From Billgrantia campisalis (GTDB taxonomy: Bacteria; Pseudomonadota; Gammaproteobacteria; Pseudomonadales; Halomonadaceae): a stretch of 64,000 bases of DNA. The translations under genes and the position numbers were made by a program. Position 1 is the first letter of the stretch. Every line of letters starts with the position of its first letter. Under the pieces are notes generated by a model, which had not been told where the DNA came from, did not search any database, and saw only the letters and a list, made by a program, of their open reading frames with translations. The stretch lies in NCBI RefSeq assembly GCF_022341425.1, contig NZ_JABFUC010000012.1, forward strand, positions 62,001-126,000, given 5' to 3'. Positions 20,486 through 29,786 of this stretch are shown one piece after another.

Positions 20486-20788
20486 ATGCATGTCATCATC
20501 GATCTCTGTGTGGTCCCGCTGGGCGTGGGCGTGTCGGTGTCATCCCAGGTGGCGGCCTGCCAGCGGGTGATTCAAGACTCCGGACTGGAGCACCATATGC
20601 ACGCCTATGGGACCAATATCGAGGGCCCCTGGGAAGAGGTGATGGCGGTGGTCAAGCGCTGCCATGAGGTGGTGCACGAGATGGGCGCGCCGCGGATCAC
20701 CACCACCATCAAGCTCGGAACCCGCACCGACCGCGACCAGACCATGGGCGACAAGGTCGCCAGCGTGGAGAGCAAACTGTCAGACTGA
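20486..20788 (+). CDS. MTH1187/YqgV family thiamine-binding-like protein (DUF77)
   Basis: 100 residues, the family's usual size. It has an N-terminal VIIDLCVVPLGVGVSVS strand, HMHAYGTNIEGPWEEVMAVVKRCHEVVHEMG, and ITTTIKLGTRTDR. The ferredoxin-like fold of this family (MTH1187, YKOF-related) binds thiamine or related ligands, but the cellular role is not established. AAGGAGAG precedes the ATG. Its last nine bases overlap the convergent argP gene. Confidence 0.85.
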   Translation: MHVIIDLCVVPLGVGVSVSSQVAACQRVIQDSGLEHHMHAYGTNIEGPWEEVMAVVKRCHEVVHEMGAPRITTTIKLGTRTDRDQTMGDKVASVESKLSD

Positions 20789-21730
20789 GCCCTGTATCTC
20801 TCCCGGCAGCGGCATCAGCCAGGCGTCCCCCAGGTGCAGCAGGTGGCTGGTGAGTGCGTCGAGGATTCTGCCGCCCTGACGCCAGTGGTGCCAATAGAGC
20901 GGTACGTCGATCGCATAGCCAGGTGAGAGATCGACCAGGCTGCCATCGGCCAGGTGCGGTCCTGCGTCGATTGCCTGCAAGCGTCCCTCGCTCAGCTCCC
21001 GCTTGGCTTGGCGTTCTGGAACCATGCCGTAACCCAGCCCGGCCAAGGCCAGTCCGACGAAGCCTTCCGACGAGGGGCAAAGATGGTGGGGAAAGGGCGG
21101 CTCCACCCCATGCATGGCCAGGTAGCGATGCTGTAGGCGGTCGTCGGGGCCAAACACGATGGCGGGCGCTTGGCGGAGTGCCTCTGGCGTCACGCCCTCG
21201 GGAAAGCAGCGTGCCACGAAAGCGGGGCTGGCCAAGGCGCGGTAGCGCATGCTGCCCAGGGCATGGCTGCGTGCGCCCTGGACCGGCTTTGGGGAGTCAC
21301 AGATACAGCCCGCCACATCGCCATCCCGCATTCGCTTGAGCGCTACTTCCTGATCCTCCACCACCAGCTCGAACAGCACCTGGTGGCGCTCGCAGAAGCG
21401 GCCTACTGCCTCCGGCCACCAGGTAGCCAGGCTGTCGGCGTTGATCGCCAGGCGCAGACGCTGCTCGCCGCTGCCGAGTGCCGGCACCTCGCCGAGCAGA
21501 TCACGCTCCAGCAGTCGCACCTGCTGGGCATGGTTGAGCAGCCTGCGGCCGAGTGCGGTTGGGGCAAGCCGTGGGCTGCGCACCAGTACCGGCTGCCCCA
21601 GGCGTGCCTCGAGCAGCTTGATGCGCTGGGATACCGCCGACTGGGTCAGGCCCAGGTGGCGTGCTCCGCGCTCGAAACCCGCCTGATCGATCACCGCGAT
21701 AAGTGCCTCGAGCAGTTTATAGTCCAGCAT
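20780..21730 (-). CDS. argP: LysR-type regulator ArgP
   Basis: 316 residues. The N-terminal winged helix-turn-helix (MLDYKLLEALIAVIDQAGFE...LGLTQSAVSQRIKLLEARLG) and the effector domain match ArgP/IciA. ArgP activates argO when arginine is high and is blocked by lysine. The divergent neighbour is the predicted exporter, with 95 bases between starts, the classical argP-argO layout. The stretch 21740-21790 is AT-rich compared with its surroundings and probably holds both promoters and the ArgP site. Confidence 0.92.
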   Translation of the reverse strand: MLDYKLLEALIAVIDQAGFERGARHLGLTQSAVSQRIKLLEARLGQPVLVRSPRLAPTALGRRLLNHAQQVRLLERDLLGEVPALGSGEQRLRLAINADSLATWWPEAVGRFCERHQVLFELVVEDQEVALKRMRDGDVAGCICDSPKPVQGARSHALGSMRYRALASPAFVARCFPEGVTPEALRQAPAIVFGPDDRLQHRYLAMHGVEPPFPHHLCPSSEGFVGLALAGLGYGMVPERQAKRELSEGRLQAIDAGPHLADGSLVDLSPGYAIDVPLYWHHWRQGGRILDALTSHLLHLGDAWLMPLPGEIQGSV

Positions 21731-21825
21731 CGATTTTTCTTATCCCCTAGTTCCTATATTCATTTCATTAATTTCTTGCGCAAGCTTAGCCTTGGCGGCA
21801 TTGAGTGGCCAGGGAGAAACGGATC

Positions 21826-22458
21826 ATGTGGGTGTCGTGGCTCAATGGAGTATTGATATGTGCCGGCTTGATCGTCGCTATCGGTGCGCAGAATGCCTTC
21901 GTTTTGCAGCAGAGCCTGCGCCGCCAGCATGCCTGGCTGGTGGCGGGTGTTTGCGCCCTATGTGACTGGCTGTTGGTGGGGCTCGGCGTACTGGGGCTGG
22001 GCTTGCTGATCGCCCAGCAGCAGATACTGATGGAGACGGCTCGCTGGGTGGGGGCGGCCTTCCTGGCCTGGCAGGCCTTCCTGGCCTGGCAGGCCTGGTT
22101 GGCGCTGCGCAGGGTACTGGCGGGCCAGGTGCTCACGGCGGGAGGCGGCAGTGTGCAATCGTGGCAGGCAGCGCTGGCAGCGACGCTTGCTGTAACACTG
22201 TTCAATCCCCAGGTCTACCTGGAAACCGTGGTGCTGTTAGGTGCCATCGGGGCGGTGCAGCCAAGCCCCTGGGGCTTCTTCCTCGGGGCGGCTATGGCCT
22301 CGTTCGGGTGGTTCTTTGGCTTGGCAGGGGCTGCAGGCTGGCTGGCGCCGCGGCTGGCGAGCCCGCGGGTGTGGCGAGCCATCGACCTGGTGATAGGAAT
22401 AATCCTGGCTTGGGTGGCGTGGCGGCTGGCAAGCGGGGTCATGATGCCTCAGGTGTAA
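21826..22458 (+). CDS. argO: LysE/ArgO family amino acid exporter
   Basis: 210 residues from the ATG at 21826, which follows GGGAG. Six hydrophobic spans are predicted, and the LysE signature GAQNAFVLQQSLRRQH occurs in the first loop. It exports basic amino acids such as arginine across the inner membrane, under ArgP. An exact 18-base tandem duplication (22057-22074 and 22075-22092) repeats FLAWQA within a membrane span, in frame. The stop codon lies inside a PhhR-like box that belongs to the downstream hppD promoter. Confidence 0.92.
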   Translation: MWVSWLNGVLICAGLIVAIGAQNAFVLQQSLRRQHAWLVAGVCALCDWLLVGLGVLGLGLLIAQQQILMETARWVGAAFLAWQAFLAWQAWLALRRVLAGQVLTAGGGSVQSWQAALAATLAVTLFNPQVYLETVVLLGAIGAVQPSPWGFFLGAAMASFGWFFGLAGAAGWLAPRLASPRVWRAIDLVIGIILAWVAWRLASGVMMPQV

Positions 22459-22471
22459 GAAAATTTTTACG
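22454..22471. promoter_or_regulatory. TyrR/PhhR box, distal, upstream of hppD
   Basis: TGTAA-N8-TTACG, one base from the consensus TGTAA-N8-TTACA. It overlaps the argO stop codon and lies 224 bases before the hppD start. Confidence 0.7.
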
Positions 22472-22525
22472 GCGTGTCAGGATATCGAACCACTTTAGAG
22501 ACCGCAGCGCTGGGCTTCTCAGGGG

Positions 22526-22543
22526 TGTAATGTTTTTCTTACA
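22526..22543. promoter_or_regulatory. TyrR/PhhR box, proximal, upstream of hppD
   Basis: TGTAA-N8-TTACA, an exact match to the core of the TyrR/PhhR consensus, centred 72 bases (about seven helical turns) from the distal box. The remaining 150 bases to hppD hold no gene. Confidence 0.8.
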
Positions 22544-22694
22544 GCAGGGGTGGGGGCGGGTGCTGCATGACCCGGTGAAGCGGGTGTCGAGGCGTTCCGG
22601 CGGGGGCGTCCGCCCTCTAGGCTGGGGGTACCGCGTCACGCCGGACGACCGCGCCGGCGACACAACAACAGTCCGACCATCCCCTGGAGGTTTC

Positions 22695-23804
22695 ATGAAC
22701 GCACACGCCCAAACCGCTCACTCCGTCGAGCCCATCACCGCATCCAATCCCATCGGTACCGATGGCTTCGAATTCGTCGAGTACAGCGCACCGACCGCCG
22801 AGGGCATCGAGGCGCTGCGCGCACTGTTCGGGCGCATGGGCTTTACCGAGACCCGCCGGCACCGCTCCAAGCAGGTCTTCCTGTTCCAGCAGGAGGGCGT
22901 CAACTTCGTGCTCAACGCCGAGCCCGACAGCCACGCCGCCGAATTCGCCCGGGTGCATGGGCCCTCGGCCTGCGCCATGGCCTGGAAGGTGGCCGATGCC
23001 AAGCAGGCCTTCGACTACGCCGTGGCCCAGGGCGCCGAGCCCGTCGAGAACCCGGTCGGCCCGGGCGAGGTGGGGATTCCCGCGGTGAAGGGGATCGGCG
23101 GCTCGCTGCTCTACTTCGTCGACAACCAGGTCGACGGCCAAGGCCGCACCATCTACGACATCGACTTCGAGGCGATTCCCGGCCGGACGCCCCAGGACAA
23201 CAGCGTGGGCCTCAAGGTGCTCGACCACCTGACCCACAACGTCGACCGCGGCCAGATGGACGTATGGGCGAATTTCTATACCGACATCGCGAACTTCCGC
23301 GAAAACCGCTACTTCGATATCAAGGGCAAGAAGACCGGGCTGCACTCCCGGGCGATGACCGCCCCCTGCGGCAAGATGCATATCCCGATCAACGAGTCCG
23401 CCGACGACAGCTCGCAGATCGCGGAATTCCTGCGCGAGTACAACGGCGAGGGCATCCAGCACCTGGCCATGGCCACCGACGATATCTACGCCACCGTGCG
23501 GGCGCTGCGCGCCAACGGCGTGACCTTCCTTTCCACCCCCGATACCTACTACGAGAAGGTGGACCAGCGGGTGCCCAACCACGAGGAGAACGTCGAGGAC
23601 CTGCGCGAGCTGAGTCTGCTGATCGACGGCGGCCCGGACGAGGGCGTGCTGCTGCAGATCTTCACCGAGACGGTGATCGGCCCGATCTTCTTCGAGATCA
23701 TCCAGCGCAAGGGCAACGACGGCTTCGGCGAGGGCAACTTCAAGGCGCTGTTCGAATCCATCGAGGAAGACCAGATCCGTCGCGGCGTGCTCAAGGACGA
23801 CTGA
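22695..23804 (+). CDS. hppD: 4-hydroxyphenylpyruvate dioxygenase
   Basis: 369 residues, the normal length. Two vicinal-oxygen-chelate domains are present. The iron triad is visible as His178 (LKVLDHLTHNV), His256 (GIQHLAMATDD) and Glu334 (IGPIFFEIIQRKG). It converts 4-hydroxyphenylpyruvate to homogentisate, the step after tyrosine transamination. The ATG at 22695 follows TGGAGG. Two TyrR/PhhR-like boxes upstream put it in the same regulon as phhA-phhB. No homogentisate dioxygenase is seen in this window. Confidence 0.96.
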   Translation: MNAHAQTAHSVEPITASNPIGTDGFEFVEYSAPTAEGIEALRALFGRMGFTETRRHRSKQVFLFQQEGVNFVLNAEPDSHAAEFARVHGPSACAMAWKVADAKQAFDYAVAQGAEPVENPVGPGEVGIPAVKGIGGSLLYFVDNQVDGQGRTIYDIDFEAIPGRTPQDNSVGLKVLDHLTHNVDRGQMDVWANFYTDIANFRENRYFDIKGKKTGLHSRAMTAPCGKMHIPINESADDSSQIAEFLREYNGEGIQHLAMATDDIYATVRALRANGVTFLSTPDTYYEKVDQRVPNHEENVEDLRELSLLIDGGPDEGVLLQIFTETVIGPIFFEIIQRKGNDGFGEGNFKALFESIEEDQIRRGVLKDD

Positions 23805-23914
23805 GACGGTAGGCGCTGCCCCCGCCGGGCGATGCGTGGGGGCAGGCTACGAGTGGCGGCGGCAAGCGCGTTTGCCCGCTCCGACAGGCATGCGACAATG
23901 CAGGCAATGCCAGT

Positions 23915-25651
23915 GTGAGCAACGCCATGTCATCCCGTCGCACCGAAGCCATTGCCGACCTTCAGCGCTGGCGCCGGGCCCGCTCCCGGCGTAGCTGGCT
24001 GACCCGAAGCTTTCGCCTGCAGGTCATGCTGCTGGTGGGCGCGCTGCTGGCCGGCATGCTGCTGGCCCAGGGCGCCTACCTCAATCATCGCAAGGCCGAG
24101 ATCATCGGCGATCAGATGGGCCAGCGTGCCCTGGCCGTCGCGCTCAGCGTGGCTAGTATCCCGGAGCTGATCGCCGCCTTCGACGACCCCGACCCCAGCG
24201 CGACCATTCAGCCCATCGCCGAGCGTATCCGTCGCGAGACCGGCGCCCGCTACGTGGTGGTGGGCAATACCGAGAGTCTGCGCTACTCCCACCCGCTGCC
24301 CGAGCGGCTCGGCCTGCCCATGGTGGGGGGCGACAACGATCGCGCCCTGATCGACGGCGACGCCTATGTCTCCGAGGCCACCGGCTCGCTGGGCGAGGCG
24401 GTACGCGGCAAGACCCCGGTGTTCGATGCCGACGGTGAGATCATCGGCATCGTTTCGGTGGGCTTCATGCTCGACCGGGTGGCCATGGACGTGGGCGAGC
24501 ACACCAGCCTCGGCTGGTGGCTGGTGGCGCTGATGATCGTGCTGGGGTTCGCCGGGGCCTACGGGCTGTCGCGGCATCTCAAGAAGGTCATTCTGGGCCT
24601 CGAGCCCCATGAGATCGCCCGCCTGGCCATGGAGAAGGAGGCGATCCTGCAGTCGATCCACGAGGGCATCCTGGCCATCAATCGGGACGGGCAGATCACC
24701 CTGGTCAACCAGCAGGCGCGTCGCTTCCTGGGCCTGGCGCCGGCCCGCGAGGTGCTGGGGCAGCCGATCCAGGAGGTGGTGCCCAACTCGCGGCTGCTGG
24801 AGGTGCTGGAGCGTGGCGAGCAGCAGTTCGACCAGCAGATGTGGCTGGGCGACCACCCGGTGGTGGTCAACCGGGTGCCCATTCGCCATGCCGGCGAGGT
24901 CGAGGGGGCGGTGGCCACTTTCCGTAGCCGGCGCGAGATCGTCGAGCTCTCCCAGGCGCTGACTCGGGCCAGTCGCGATGTCGACATGCTGCGCGCCCAG
25001 GCCCACGAGTTCTCCAACAAGCTCTACACCATCTCCGGGCTGCTGCAGCTCGAACGGGTCGACGATGCCCTGGCGCTGATCCATCAGGAGAGCGAACGTG
25101 CCCAGGCACAGATGACTTTCCTGCGCGAGCATGTGGCCGACCCGGTGCTCAGCGGCACCCTGCTCGGCAAGCTGACCCGGGCCCGGGAAATGGGAGTGAG
25201 CCTGGAGATCGACGAGCACAGCTCGCTGGGGACCCCGCTCACCGAGTCGGGCCAGGAGGTGCTGATGACGGTGATCGGCAACCTGCTGGACAACGCCTGC
25301 TATGCCGCCGCTCAGGCCGAACACCGGGAGGATGCCGAGCCTCGGGTGCGGCTGTTCTTCACCGACCTCGGCGAGCAGCTGCTGATCGAGGTGGAGGATA
25401 ACGGCCCCGGGGTGCCGCCGCCGCAGGCCGAGGCGATCTTTCGTGAGGGCTTCTCCACCAAACCGGGCAAGCACCGCGGCATCGGCCTGGCGCTGGTGTC
25501 CCGGCTCTGCCGCGAGCACGGCGGGGCCATCACCCTGGAGGAGAGTGAACTCGGCGGGGCGGCCTTTACGGTGGTGCTGGACAAGTCGCTGTGTCGTGAC
25601 ATCACGGCGGTGGGCGCTTTATCGGCAACGCATTTCAAGGAACCCAGATGA
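23915..25651 (+). CDS. CitA/DcuS-type sensor histidine kinase
   Basis: 578 residues from a GTG start; an ATG four codons later is also possible. A first membrane span lies at about 37-58, then a periplasmic PAS-like CitA/DcuS sensor (RYVVVGNTESLRYSHPLP, GKTPVFDADGEIIGIVSVGF), then a second span (about 195-215). A cytoplasmic PAS domain follows, then a SPOB-type dimerisation segment with the phosphoacceptor His in RAQAHEFSNKLYTISGLLQL, and a GHKL ATPase (NLLDNACYAA, EDNGPGVPP, HRGIGLALV). Such kinases sense C4/C6 carboxylates. It overlaps the response regulator gene by ATGA and lies upstream of tctCBA, which it probably controls. Confidence 0.92.
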   Translation: MSNAMSSRRTEAIADLQRWRRARSRRSWLTRSFRLQVMLLVGALLAGMLLAQGAYLNHRKAEIIGDQMGQRALAVALSVASIPELIAAFDDPDPSATIQPIAERIRRETGARYVVVGNTESLRYSHPLPERLGLPMVGGDNDRALIDGDAYVSEATGSLGEAVRGKTPVFDADGEIIGIVSVGFMLDRVAMDVGEHTSLGWWLVALMIVLGFAGAYGLSRHLKKVILGLEPHEIARLAMEKEAILQSIHEGILAINRDGQITLVNQQARRFLGLAPAREVLGQPIQEVVPNSRLLEVLERGEQQFDQQMWLGDHPVVVNRVPIRHAGEVEGAVATFRSRREIVELSQALTRASRDVDMLRAQAHEFSNKLYTISGLLQLERVDDALALIHQESERAQAQMTFLREHVADPVLSGTLLGKLTRAREMGVSLEIDEHSSLGTPLTESGQEVLMTVIGNLLDNACYAAAQAEHREDAEPRVRLFFTDLGEQLLIEVEDNGPGVPPPQAEAIFREGFSTKPGKHRGIGLALVSRLCREHGGAITLEESELGGAAFTVVLDKSLCRDITAVGALSATHFKEPR

Positions 25652-26379
25652 GCGAGCTCGACCACGGCATCCTGATCATCGAGGACGATTTTCGGGTTGC
25701 CGAGATTCACCGCGCCTTCATCGAGCGCAGTCCCGGTTTTCGAGTGGTGGGGGTGGCCAAGAGTGCCGCCGAGGCCAGGGCCATTCTCGAGACCCAGGCG
25801 ACCCAGATTCAGCTGGTGCTGCTGGACGCCTATATTCCCGATGTCCAGGGACTGGAGCTGCTGTGGGAGCTGCGCCGCGAGCACGGCCGGCTGGATATCG
25901 TCATGATCACCGCCGCCCGTGAGGTGGACACCATCCAGGAGGCGCTGCGCGGTGGAGTCTTCGACTACCTGATCAAGCCCACCGAGGAGGCGCGCATGGC
26001 ACAGATGCTCGAGCGCTTTCGCCGCGAGCGGGCCGCGCTGTCGGCCCGGGACGAGATGAGCCAGGAGGAGCTCGACCGTGCCTTGGCCCGGCTGCGGCCC
26101 GAGGGCTCCACGGCCAGCGGACCGCGACAGCTGCCCAAGGGCATCGACCGTTTGACGCTGCGCACGGTGATCGAGGCGCTGAAGGGTGCCGAGGAGCCCC
26201 TGGCGGCCATGCAGGTCGCCCGGGCCATGGGCGCCAGCCGCTCCACGGCCCGGCGCTACCTGGAATTCCTCGTCTCGGTGCAGGTCGTCGGGGCCGAGCT
26301 GGGCTATGGCGATGTGGGAAGGCCCGAGCGCCGTTACCGGCTCATCGGCGATACGGCGCCTTGGTGCGAGGAGGGCTGA
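25648..26379 (+). CDS. CitB/DcuR-type response regulator
   Basis: 243 residues. A REC domain (ILIIEDDFRVAEIHRAFIE, phosphoacceptor Asp in LVLLDAYIPDV, Lys in YLIKPTEEA) is followed by a linker and a C-terminal helix-turn-helix (MQVARAMGASRSTARRYLEFLVSVQVV) as in CitB/DcuR/DpiA. It is translationally coupled to the kinase gene. The tricarboxylate transporter begins 181 bases downstream and is the likely target. Confidence 0.92.
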   Translation: MSELDHGILIIEDDFRVAEIHRAFIERSPGFRVVGVAKSAAEARAILETQATQIQLVLLDAYIPDVQGLELLWELRREHGRLDIVMITAAREVDTIQEALRGGVFDYLIKPTEEARMAQMLERFRRERAALSARDEMSQEELDRALARLRPEGSTASGPRQLPKGIDRLTLRTVIEALKGAEEPLAAMQVARAMGASRSTARRYLEFLVSVQVVGAELGYGDVGRPERRYRLIGDTAPWCEEG

Positions 26380-26401
26380 TCGGCTAGCAGGCCCAGGGTC
26401 G

Positions 26402-26416
26402 TGGACAGAATGGACA
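26402..26416 (+). promoter_or_regulatory. Direct repeat TGGACA-N3-TGGACA upstream of tctC
   Basis: Two TGGACA hexamers, nine bases apart, lie about 150 bases before tctC and just after the response regulator stop. An AT-rich patch (CTTTTTATCG region) follows. They could be the response regulator's binding site; this is inference from position. Confidence 0.35.
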
Positions 26417-26560
26417 AAATGCCCAGAACGAACTTTTTATCGTTTATGGTCATAAGCTTGCGGCGTATAGAGGCGGTCTTCTAACGTTCAGTCCTGTTCG
26501 GCGGGTATGGATCCGCCGCTCGACACGCCACACAACAACGAGCCCATAGTGGAGACCGCC

Positions 26561-27562
26561 ATGTTTGCCAAGCCGCATCTCGTCCGACTGACCGCCATTG
26601 CCCTGCCGCTGGCCGCCGCAGCCGGCATGAGCACTACTGCCCAGGCCGATGACTGGGCCCCAACCCGCTCCATCGAATTCATCGCCCCGGCCAACCCCGG
26701 TGGGGGCTGGGATACGCTGGTGCGCACCACCTCGCGGGTCATTCAGGAAGAGGGCCTGGCCGAGCGCAACTTTGCCGCCATCAACGTGCCCGGCGGCGGC
26801 GGCGCCGTGGCCTGGGCGCAGATCGCCCGCGACAGCGGCAACCCGCACAAGCTGTTCGCCACCAGCCCGCCGATCATCCTGGTGCCGCTGGCCGGGGCCT
26901 CGCGCTATGACCACACCGATTTCACCCCGGTGGCGCGGCTGATCACCGACTACTCCATCCTGCTGGTGCGCGACGACTCCGACTATGCCGATATCGATGA
27001 TCTGGTCGAGGCCCTGCGCGAGCGGCCCAACCTCAGCGTCGGCGGCGGCAGCGCCCCGGGCTCCATGGACCATATCTCGATAGCGGGCTTCGCCTCGGCG
27101 GCGGGCCTGGACGCGGCGGCGGTGAACTATATTCCCTTCTCCGGCGGCGGCGAGGCCATGACCAACCTGATGGGCGGGCACGTCGAGGCGGTGATCACCG
27201 GCGCCGGTGAGGCCTCGGGCCAGCTGGGTGAAGGCAGCGAGCTGCGTGCGCTGGGGGTATCGTCGCCCGAGCGCCTGGGCGGTGTGCTGGCCGATATCCC
27301 GACCTACCAGGAGCAGGGCATCGACTACACCTTCGATATCTGGCGCGGCGTCATGGGCGCCCCCGACATGCCCGCCGAGGCCGTCGCCTACTACGAGGAT
27401 CTCTTCGCACAGATGCTCGAGACCGACGGCTGGCAGCAGGCGCGCGACCAGCTGGGCTGGCTCGACGCCTATCAGAACAGCGAGGAGTTCGGTGCCTTCC
27501 TCGACGAGCAGAAGGAGCTGTTCAGCGAGGTGCTCACCGAGCTGGGCCTGATTGGCCAGTGA
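26561..27562 (+). CDS. tctC: Tripartite tricarboxylate transporter substrate-binding protein TctC
   Basis: 333 residues from the ATG at 26561, preceded by GGAG. A signal peptide ends near AQADDW (about residue 30). The mature part shows the Bug/TctC hallmarks IEFIAPANPGGGWDTLVR, NVPGGGGAVAW and YIPFSGGGEAMTNLMGGHV. It binds a carboxylate, classically citrate, in the periplasm and delivers it to TctAB. It is the first gene of a tctCBA operon placed after a CitAB-type sensor pair. Confidence 0.93.
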   Translation: MFAKPHLVRLTAIALPLAAAAGMSTTAQADDWAPTRSIEFIAPANPGGGWDTLVRTTSRVIQEEGLAERNFAAINVPGGGGAVAWAQIARDSGNPHKLFATSPPIILVPLAGASRYDHTDFTPVARLITDYSILLVRDDSDYADIDDLVEALRERPNLSVGGGSAPGSMDHISIAGFASAAGLDAAAVNYIPFSGGGEAMTNLMGGHVEAVITGAGEASGQLGEGSELRALGVSSPERLGGVLADIPTYQEQGIDYTFDIWRGVMGAPDMPAEAVAYYEDLFAQMLETDGWQQARDQLGWLDAYQNSEEFGAFLDEQKELFSEVLTELGLIGQ

Positions 27563-27686
27563 GGTAGCGCTCCCGCTGCCCGCGTGATCCGCCCGAGTTC
27601 CGGCCTGGCCGGGACTCGGGCCTTCCTCGACTGTGACACTTGAGCCGGCGGGACTCGCCGTCCCGGCCCCGTCTCGAGGTGGACCG

Positions 27687-28172
27687 ATGATGAAACAACT
27701 CAACGTCAATCAGATCCTGGCGCTGATCATTGCGCTGTTTTCGATCGCCTATCTGGTGGTGGCCTTTCAGATCCCCACCTTCCCGCTACCCCGACCGATC
27801 GATTCCGACCTCTTTCCCAAGGTGCTGGGGTTTACCCTGCTGGGGCTTGCCGGCTTGCTGTTTCTGGAGAAGCCCAAGACCCAGGACATTCCCGATACCC
27901 CCGGTCCGGAGGCGCTTGCACAGCCGCTGCTGCTGCGCCCCTGGTCAAGGGTGGTGATCACTTCGCTGGCCATCGCCGCCTATGCCCTGCTGATGGTGCC
28001 GGTCGGCTTCGTAGTGGCCTCGACCGTGCTCGCCTTCGGGTTGGCCTGGTACTACGGCTATCGGCGACACGGCGTGAACCTGGCGACCTCAATTGGCGTG
28101 GTGCTGGCGCTCTACCTGACCATGACGCGCATCATGGACGTCTACCTGCCCACGGGCATCCTGCCGATCTGA
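27687..28172 (+). CDS. tctB: Tripartite tricarboxylate transporter small membrane subunit TctB
   Basis: 161 residues with four hydrophobic spans: ILALIIALFSIAYLVVAF, VLGFTLLGLAGLLFL, VVITSLAIAAYALLMVPVGF and TSIGVVLALYLTMTRIM. This is the size and topology of TctB. The start is one of two adjacent ATGs (27687 or 27690) after a GAGGTGGA site. It lies between tctC and tctA. Confidence 0.92.
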   Translation: MMKQLNVNQILALIIALFSIAYLVVAFQIPTFPLPRPIDSDLFPKVLGFTLLGLAGLLFLEKPKTQDIPDTPGPEALAQPLLLRPWSRVVITSLAIAAYALLMVPVGFVVASTVLAFGLAWYYGYRRHGVNLATSIGVVLALYLTMTRIMDVYLPTGILPI

Positions 28173-28212
28173 CGTCCCGCGACGCGATCGGCCAGCGAGA
28201 GAGAACCTGCTC

Positions 28213-29709
28213 ATGGAAGCGTTCAACAATCTGATGTTTGGCTTCGGCATCGCGCTGGAGCCCATGAATATCGCCTACGTCTTCGGCGGCGTCTTCGCCG
28301 GCACCATCATTGGCATGCTGCCGGGTTTGGGACCGATCAGCGCCCTGGCGCTGATGATCCCGGTCACCTTCGCCATGGAGCCCTCGTCCGGGTTGATCCT
28401 GATGGCCGGCGTCTATTACGGGGCCATCTTCGGCGGCTCCAGCTCCTCGATCCTGCTCAACGCCCCCGGTGTGGCCGGTACCGTGGCCACCTCCTTCGAC
28501 GGCTATCCCATGGCCAAGCAGGGCATGGCCGGCAAGGCGCTGGCGATTGCCGCCTATGCCTCCTTCATCGGCGGCACCATCTCCATCGTCTTTCTGATGA
28601 TGGTGGCACCGCTGCTGTCCCGCGTTGCCGTGGCCTTCGGTCCGACGGAGTACTTCGCCCTGATGGTGCTGGGGCTGACCGCGGTGGTGTCGCTCTCCGA
28701 TAAGTCGCTGGTCAAGGGGCTGATCGCCGCCGTGGTGGGGGTGATGATCTCGATCATCGGTATCGATCTGCAGACCGGCACGGTGCGTTTCGCCTTCGGC
28801 ACCACCCACCTGCTCGACGGCATCGACTTCCTGGTGGTGGCGTTGGGCATCTTCGCCCTGGCCGAGGTCTTCTACATCCTGCTGCGCGGCGGCGGCGGCA
28901 AGGAGCAGCCGCGCAACGCCATCGGGTCGCTCAAGCTGACGCGTAAGGAGGCCGGGGAGATTGCCGGGCCGATCGGGCGTAGTTCGGTGCTGGGCTTCTT
29001 CACCGGCGTGCTGCCCGGTGCCGGCGCCACCATCGGCTCGTTTCTCGGCTACAGCATGGAGAAGCGCATCGCCAAGGACGGGGACACCTTCGGCAAGGGC
29101 AACATCAAGGGGGTGGCGGCGCCCGAGGCGGCCAACAATGCCGCCTGTACCGGCTCCTTCGTGCCGCTGCTGACCCTGGGCGTGCCCGGCTCGGGCACCA
29201 CGGCGGTGCTGCTGGGAGCGCTGCTGGTGATGGGCATCACGCCCGGCCCGGCGATGCTGGCCGACCGCCCCGATGTGTTCTGGGGGGTGATTGCCAGCAT
29301 GTATATCGGCAATATCATGCTGCTGGTGCTTAACCTGCCGCTGATTCCCTATATCGCCAAGATCCTCGAGATGCCGCGGCCGCTGCTGCTGTCGCTGATC
29401 CTGATCTTCTGCATGGTCGGCGTCTACGGCATGAGCTTCAGCGTGATCGACCTGTTGTTCCTGCTCGGCTTCGGCCTGCTGGGGCTGGGCATGCGGCTAT
29501 TCGGCTTTCCGGCCGCGCCGCTGATCCTGGCGCTGATCCTGGGAGACATCATGGAGGAGTCCATGCGCCGGGCGCTGCAGATCTCCGGCGGGGACTGGAT
29601 GGTCTTTATCGACAAGCCGATCTCCATGTGGCTGCTGATCATCGCTTCACTATCGCTGATCCTGCCGGTGGTCAAGCCGCTGCTGCAGAAGCTGCGCGCC
29701 AGGGGATAG
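28213..29709 (+). CDS. tctA: Tripartite tricarboxylate transporter large membrane subunit TctA
   Basis: 498 residues, normal for TctA, with about 12 hydrophobic spans. Conserved segments include GTIIGMLPGLGPISALALMIP near the N-terminus, YYGAIFGGSSSSILLNAPG, and the internal repeat FFTGVLPGAGATIGSFLGY, followed by APEAANNAACTGSFVPLLTLGVPGS. It forms the ion-driven translocation channel. It is last in the operon; a very strong terminator follows 36 bases after the stop. Confidence 0.95.
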   Translation: MEAFNNLMFGFGIALEPMNIAYVFGGVFAGTIIGMLPGLGPISALALMIPVTFAMEPSSGLILMAGVYYGAIFGGSSSSILLNAPGVAGTVATSFDGYPMAKQGMAGKALAIAAYASFIGGTISIVFLMMVAPLLSRVAVAFGPTEYFALMVLGLTAVVSLSDKSLVKGLIAAVVGVMISIIGIDLQTGTVRFAFGTTHLLDGIDFLVVALGIFALAEVFYILLRGGGGKEQPRNAIGSLKLTRKEAGEIAGPIGRSSVLGFFTGVLPGAGATIGSFLGYSMEKRIAKDGDTFGKGNIKGVAAPEAANNAACTGSFVPLLTLGVPGSGTTAVLLGALLVMGITPGPAMLADRPDVFWGVIASMYIGNIMLLVLNLPLIPYIAKILEMPRPLLLSLILIFCMVGVYGMSFSVIDLLFLLGFGLLGLGMRLFGFPAAPLILALILGDIMEESMRRALQISGGDWMVFIDKPISMWLLIIASLSLILPVVKPLLQKLRARG

Positions 29710-29744
29710 CCGGACCGCCGGGCCACGGAAGTGCCCGACAGTTG

Positions 29745-29786
29745 ACGACAGCGGGGGGACCGAAGGATCGGTCCCCCCGCTGTCGT
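29745..29786 (+). terminator. Strong terminator after tctA
   Basis: A 17-bp perfect stem (ACGACAGCGGGGGGACC with its complement) and eight-base loop is followed by TTGG/TTGG. The next 100 bases to 29887 show no gene. Confidence 0.85.
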
